A stretch of DNA of 64,000 bases, from contig JAJYLY010000002.1 in NCBI GenBank assembly GCA_021787435.1, forward strand, positions 215,932 through 279,931. Direction: 5' to 3'. Each line of letters begins with the position of its first letter. The stretch's first letter is position 1. Of this stretch, positions 55,441-64,000 are shown one piece after another. Under the pieces are notes generated by a model, which was given only the letters and a program-made list of their open reading frames with translations, was not told the DNA's origin and ran no database searches. The translations under genes and the position numbers were made by a program. The DNA is from Pseudomonadota bacterium. GTDB lineage: Bacteria > Pseudomonadota > Gammaproteobacteria > Burkholderiales > Gallionellaceae.

Positions 55441-56196
55441 CTATTGAGAAAAGAGCGATCTCGCACGATACCACAGCATGCCGATGGTTTCGTGGACAAA
55501 TCTTGCGCTGTCAACCAAAGACCTGGCGCGCGGCAGGAAGGTCAGCAGATCGGTATGATAACGAGTCGTGAAACCTGTCGGTGCCTCGATGACTTCAAAT
55601 CCCGCGAGGCGGAATGCGGCTGCTGCGCGCATCATGTGCGATGCGTGTGTGATCAGATAAATTTTTCTGATGTTCTCCTTTTGCAGGATGCGGTAGGAGT
55701 TGCGCGCGTTCTCATAGGTGTTGTCCGATGTGTTTTCGGCCCATCGTACCGGCACCACAAAATCCTGCGCCAGCACGATGCGCATCTGCTGTGCCTCGGA
55801 TATGGAATTGTCAAGCGGCCTGCCGCCGGTCACCAGGACGGGCAGGTGCAACTGGCGTTGCAGTCTTGCGCCATAGCGCAAACGCACAAGCGTTTCCTTG
55901 TTGACCGTGTCCTCTCCTGCATATTCGGGTGCATGGAAGTATGTACCGCCGCCTAGAATCACAATGGCCGATGCGCGTCCGGCAGTGGCTATATTCAAAG
56001 GTCGCCCTTCGATCAAATGCAGTGCGCCTTCGGCAAAAAATGGCGTGCAAGCTAGCCACAGCAGGACGAAGCCGAGAATGCCTAGCCTTCGTGCAATTTT
56101 GAAACCTGGGAAAAAAACGCCCACCCCGATCAAGATCAGCAGGCTGAGCGGGGGCAGCAAAATGGTGGCAATAAGATTTGTCGTAAACCAGGACAT
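55441..56196 (-). CDS. YdcF/SanA/ElyC-family (DUF218) membrane protein
   Basis: 251 residues. Two hydrophobic segments in the first ~60 residues anchor it. The DUF218 domain starts SAIVILGGGTYFHAPEY and includes LPVLVTGGRP, SDNTYENARNSYRIL and IYLITHASHMMRAAAAFRLAG. ElyC in E. coli affects peptidoglycan assembly; YdcF binds SAM. The exact role here cannot be set. Probably co-transcribed with the OsmC gene. Confidence 0.85.
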   Translation of the reverse strand: MSWFTTNLIATILLPPLSLLILIGVGVFFPGFKIARRLGILGFVLLWLACTPFFAEGALHLIEGRPLNIATAGRASAIVILGGGTYFHAPEYAGEDTVNKETLVRLRYGARLQRQLHLPVLVTGGRPLDNSISEAQQMRIVLAQDFVVPVRWAENTSDNTYENARNSYRILQKENIRKIYLITHASHMMRAAAAFRLAGFEVIEAPTGFTTRYHTDLLTFLPRARSLVDSARFVHETIGMLWYRARSLFSQ

Positions 56197-56330
56197 GGAT
56201 GGTTTTGGTCATTTGCAGACTTTTCATTCTATAACAGTTGAGTGTGGCTGATCAGCCTTTGAATGGCGGTTTGAATCTGCGCGGTTGCCGATAGAACTGA
56301 TTAAAGGTAAGATTCCTGCCCTTTCGCTTT

Positions 56331-56336
56331 TATAAT
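56331..56336 (+). promoter_or_regulatory. -10 box upstream of gltB
   Basis: A perfect TATAAT. A matching -35 is weak (TAAGAT at 56308-56313, 17 bp apart). The predicted transcript start lies just before the leader hairpin at 56354. Confidence 0.45.
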
Positions 56337-56353
56337 TAGCGCGGGTATGAGAC

Positions 56354-56379
56354 ATGGCGACTTGTGTCGTCATTTTTTT
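56354..56379 (+). terminator. Terminator-like hairpin in the gltB leader
   Basis: ATGGCGAC and GTCGTCAT form an 8-bp stem with one G-U pair and a TTGT loop, followed by seven T residues (56373-56379). It lies about 20 bp after the TATAAT and 120 bp before gltB, with no upstream plus-strand gene nearby to terminate. That position suggests an attenuator, or a promoter for a very short RNA. Confidence 0.55.
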
Positions 56380-56431
56380 GCTTTGGCAGTGTGTCTAAAC
56401 GCAGCGCGGATTCAAGGAGGGCATAAGCAGG

Positions 56432-56491
56432 ATGCTGCTGAGCCTGGCCAACTCCGGCGTTGTAGCTTTAGGACCGGTTCGATTTGATTGA
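56432..56491 (+). CDS. Possible leader peptide upstream of gltB (19 codons)
   Basis: ATG at 56432 has AAGGAGG 11 bp upstream and encodes [19 protein letters not shown], ending at TGA 56489-56491. The stop overlaps the GAGG ribosome site of gltB (56489-56492) and lies 8 bp before its GTG, so translation could be coupled. The peptide has no run of Glu, Gln or other regulatory residues. It may be coincidental. Confidence 0.3.
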   Translation: MLLSLANSGVVALGPVRFD

Positions 56492-56499
56492 GGTATGCT

Positions 56500-61145
<4,646 letters not shown>

Positions 61146-61146
<1 letters not shown>

Positions 61147-62600
61147 TGGGTAAGCCTACTGGATTCATGGAATACGGGCGCCTGTCGGAAGCGAGCCTGC
61201 CAGTCGGGGGCAGGTTGAAAAACTACAAAGAATTCGTGTTGCATCTGACTGACGATGAGGCCAAGGTGCAGGGTGCCCGCTGCATGGACTGCGGCATTCC
61301 GTTCTGCACATCGGGCTGTCCGATCAACAACATCATTCCGGACTGGAACGATCTGGTCTATAAAGGAAAATGGCGTGAGGCGCTGGATGTGTTGCATTCC
61401 ACCAACAATTTTCCCGAGTTCACCGGGCGTCTGTGTCCTGCGCCCTGCGAGGCGGCCTGCACGTTGAACATCAACGACGATGCGGTGGGCATAAAGTCCA
61501 TAGAACATGCAATCATCGACAAAGGTTGGGAGCAAGGCTGGGTTGTCCCTCTGGCTCCTGCTGTGAAGACAGGAAAGAAAGTCGCCATTGTGGGTTCGGG
61601 CCCCGCAGGGATGGCTTGCGCACAGCAGCTTGCGCGCGCAGGCCACGGCGTGACGGTGTTCGAGAAGAACGACCGCATCGGCGGATTGATGCGTTACGGC
61701 ATTCCGGATTTTAAGATGGAAAAGTCGCATATAGATCGCCGCATCGCACAGATGCAGGCCGAGGACGTCATTTTCAAAACCTCGGTGTTTGTCGGCACCG
61801 AGTGCGAGGTTAATGTCACTAACATGGCGACCGAAAAGATTGCCCCAGAAGATTTGCTTGCCCAATACGATGCGGTCGTCCTAACGGGAGGTGCGGAAAC
61901 GCCGCGCGATCTGCCTGTCCCAGGACGAGAACTTTCGGGAATTTACAACGCGATGCAGTTTCTGCCTCAGCAAAATCAGGTCAATGCGGGCGATGTGTTG
62001 CCCGAACAGATCAGAGCCACTGGCAAGCATGTGATCGTGATCGGCGGAGGCGATACCGGTTCCGATTGTGTGGGCACTTCTAACCGTCACGGCGCACTGT
62101 CGGTCACCCAGATCGAGCTGATGCCGCGTCCGCCCGAGCATGAAAACAAACCGCTGGTCTGGCCCAACTGGCCGATGAAACTGCGCACATCCAGTTCGCA
62201 CGAAGAGGGTTGCAATCGCGACTGGTCGATTGCCACCAAGGAATTTATCGGGAGCAACGGTCGGGTCGAGAAATTGCGCGGGGTTCGTGTTGAATGGGTT
62301 GATGGCAAGATGATCGAGGTTAAGGGCAGTGAATTTGATCTGAAGGCTGATCTGGTCTTTCTGGCGATGGGCTTTGTAAGTCCCATGCAGAAAATGCTCG
62401 AGGCGTTTGGGGTTGAAAAGGATGGTCGTGGCAATGTCAAGGCTAACACCGACGATTACCGTACTAGCGTGGATCGCGTATTTGCCGCTGGAGACGTGCG
62501 CCGGGGGCAGTCGTTGATCGTATGGGCGATACGCGAAGGGCGGCAATGCGCGCGTGCCGTGGATGAATTTTTAATGGGGTCGTCCGTATTGCCGCGTTAA
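61146..62600 (+). CDS. gltD: Glutamate synthase small subunit
   Basis: 484 residues, FAD/NADPH-dependent. The N-terminal domain has a Cys-rich [4Fe-4S] motif C-x2-C-x4-C-x3-C in [15 protein letters not shown] and a second set in [14 protein letters not shown]. The dinucleotide folds are [29 protein letters not shown] and [16 protein letters not shown]; the late FAD motif is [21 protein letters not shown]. Feeds electrons from NADPH to GltB. Confidence 0.97.
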
Positions 62601-62633
62601 CGGGCCCGTGCATATTACTAACTTGGGTTGGTC

Positions 62634-63698
62634 ATGAATTTTAAATTAAAGAACGATGCTTTTCTGCGTGCATTGCTGCGTCAGCCGACCGAATACACTC
62701 CGCTCTGGATGATGCGCCAGGCAGGACGCTTTCTGCCCGAATATCGCGAGACGCGCAAGCGTGCTGGCAGCTTTCTGGGGCTTTGCAAGAGCCCAGATTT
62801 TGCGACCGAAGTAACGATGCAGCCTTTGGATCGCTATCCGCTGGACGCGGCGATTCTGTTCTCCGATATTTTGACCGTGCCCGACGCGATGGGGTTGGGT
62901 TTGTATTTTTCCGAAGGCGAGGGCCCCAAGTTCGAACGTCCGCTGCGGGACGAGGCATCCATTATGGCGCTGCGAGTGCCTGATATAGACCGCGACCTGC
63001 GCTATGTGACCGATGCAGTTTCACAGATCCGCAAGACGCTGGACGGCCGCGTTCCGTTGATCGGATTCTCGGGCAGCCCGTTCACACTGTCTTGCTACAT
63101 GGTTGAGGGCGGCGGCAGCGATGATTACGCGAAAGTTAAGACGCTGATGTATAACGAGCCAAGGCTCATGCATCACATTCTTGAAGTAACGACAAAGGCG
63201 GTGATTGCATACCTGAATGCGCAGATCGAGGCGGGGGCGCAGGCCGTGATGATCTTCGATTCATGGGGAGGCGTGCTGTCGCATTCCGCTTATCACGAAT
63301 TTTCACTAGCCTATATGCAGCGCATCGTGGCGGGGCTCATAAAGGAAAAGGATGGCGTGCGTATTCCCAATATCGTGTTTACCAAGGGCGGTGGATTGTG
63401 GATAGAGCACATTGCCAATACCGGGTGCGATGCGATCGGTCTGGACTGGACGATGGACATCGGCGTTGCGCGCCAGAAGGTGGGCAGTAGGGTGGCTCTG
63501 CAAGGCAACCTTGACCCTGCGGTGCTGTTTGCATCTGGTGACGCGATACGTTCCGAAGTTGAAAAGGTGCTGAGCAGTTACGGTTATGGCAGCGGTCATG
63601 TATTCAATTTGGGACATGGTATATCTCAGCATACTAATCCGGACAACGTGGCAGCCATGGTTGCTGCCGTGCATGAATTGAGTCGAAAGTACCACTAA
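62634..63698 (+). CDS. hemE: Uroporphyrinogen decarboxylase
   Basis: 354 residues. Removes four carboxyl groups from uroporphyrinogen III to form coproporphyrinogen III in heme synthesis. The N-terminal signature is [19 protein letters not shown], with the catalytic Asp in [16 protein letters not shown] and later [17 protein letters not shown] chose the ATG at 62634; a TTG two codons earlier is possible. No strong Shine-Dalgarno sequence is visible. Follows gltD after 33 bp. Confidence 0.96.
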   Translation: MNFKLKNDAFLRALLRQPTEYTPLWMMRQAGRFLPEYRETRKRAGSFLGLCKSPDFATEVTMQPLDRYPLDAAILFSDILTVPDAMGLGLYFSEGEGPKFERPLRDEASIMALRVPDIDRDLRYVTDAVSQIRKTLDGRVPLIGFSGSPFTLSCYMVEGGGSDDYAKVKTLMYNEPRLMHHILEVTTKAVIAYLNAQIEAGAQAVMIFDSWGGVLSHSAYHEFSLAYMQRIVAGLIKEKDGVRIPNIVFTKGGGLWIEHIANTGCDAIGLDWTMDIGVARQKVGSRVALQGNLDPAVLFASGDAIRSEVEKVLSSYGYGSGHVFNLGHGISQHTNPDNVAAMVAAVHELSRKYH

Positions 63699-63731
63699 GC
63701 TTTGGAGTTGCGTGGCATATCATTCGGTAGT

Positions 63732-63782
63732 TGAAAAAATATTATCGAAATAGGTTGACGTAGGAAATTGAATCACTATAAT
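63732..63782 (+). promoter_or_regulatory. Ribosomal RNA operon promoter with UP-like element
   Basis: TTGACG (63755-63760) and a perfect TATAAT (63777-63782) are 16 bp apart. Just upstream, 63732-63750 is an A/T-rich UP-like tract (GAAAAAATATTATCGAAAT). The discriminator after the -10 is GC-rich (GCGCACC), the usual basis of stringent control at rRNA promoters. Confidence 0.8.
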
Positions 63783-63789
63783 GCGCACC

Positions 63790-64000
63790 TCTTCGCTGGT
63801 GCAGCGACTGTTCTTTAAAAAGTAGATTAAACAATCGACGAGTGTAGGTGCTTGGATTTCGGGAAGTTTTTTAGGTCTTAGGGCTTAAGGAACGACTTTA
63901 AATATAGCAGTACTTACACGAAGTTGAAACGAATCATGTCAATGATTCACTTTGAGTAAGATCGATTCGTATGAATCGGAGTAATAAGCAGAGATTGAAC
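63790..64000 (+). other. rRNA operon leader, leading into 16S rRNA at the window edge
   Basis: A boxA-like antitermination sequence TGTTCTTTAAAA lies at 63810-63821. Two small hairpins follow (GAATCATGTCAATGATTC near 63932 and CGATTCGTATGAATCG near 63963). The final bases AGATTGAAC match the region just before GAAGAGTTTGATC of betaproteobacterial 16S rRNA, so the mature 16S 5' end should lie at or just past base 64000. No coding sequence is present. Confidence 0.75.

Overview
This window is chromosomal DNA of a betaproteobacterium, most likely from the Nitrosomonadales/Gallionellaceae side of the class. That placement rests on protein character and gene order (pilQ-aroK-aroB-dgt, kdsD-kdsC-lptCAB-rpoN-hpf-ptsN-hprK-rapZ, a PilE/FimT/PilVWX/PilY1 minor pilin operon, gltBD-hemE) and is an inference, not a database result. 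G+C is moderate by eye. Most of the window is housekeeping sequence; no CRISPR array, prophage, IS transposase or tRNA gene was found. The right edge runs into the promoter and leader of a ribosomal RNA operon.

Layout. 1-4.2 kb: end of pilQ, then aroK, aroB and dgt with 4-bp overlaps. 4.2-9.5 kb: a TPR/ATP-grasp protein of unknown function divergent from the K+ transporter kup, a decayed HAMP-GGDEF pseudogene, a PsiF-repeat exported protein and a cyclic-nucleotide-binding-domain protein. 9.6-20 kb: carA-carB, greA, yhbY, rlmE, ftsH, folP, glmM. 20-23.5 kb: gluQ, clpA, clpS on the minus strand. 23.6-32.5 kb: a cold-shock gene, an AsmA-family protein and the six-gene minor pilin operon ending in pilY1. 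32.5-34.2 kb: a DUF2721 membrane protein and mutY. 34.2-43.9 kb: a run of minus-strand genes forming a stress module (KefB-type antiporter, BCAM0308-type zinc-ribbon protein, a small exported protein, a small cytochrome c, an Hsp70, a Lon-like AAA+ protease, a DnaJ and a zinc alcohol dehydrogenase). 43.9-45.6 kb: an AT-richer scar with an SRPBCC gene fragment, then a J1-crystallin-type ADP-ribosylglycohydrolase homologue. 45.7-54.2 kb: the KDO/LPS-transport/RpoN/nitrogen-PTS operon followed by a NusG-II plus Gx membrane protein pair. 54.4-56.2 kb: ubiX, an OsmC protein and a YdcF/ElyC protein. 56.3-63.7 kb: gltB, gltD and hemE, then the rRNA promoter.

How the genes work together. kdsD and kdsC make KDO, and lptC, lptA and lptB carry the finished LPS outward; rpoN, hpf, ptsN, hprK and rapZ add nitrogen/PTS-type regulation behind them. 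carAB and gltBD handle glutamine-derived nitrogen. ClpS-ClpA, FtsH and the Lon-like protease with its own Hsp70 and DnaJ make the window rich in protein quality control.

The most interesting material is (i) the compact cytochrome c-Hsp70-Lon-like-DnaJ-ADH operon beside BCAM0308 and KefB genes; (ii) two families of short imperfect inverted repeats, one copy of which lies in frame inside carA and another apparently supplies the start codon and N-terminus of the Gx protein; (iii) terminator-like hairpins in the leaders of gltB and of the cold-shock gene, the gltB one followed by a possible coupled upstream ORF; and (iv) the TPR/ATP-grasp protein.
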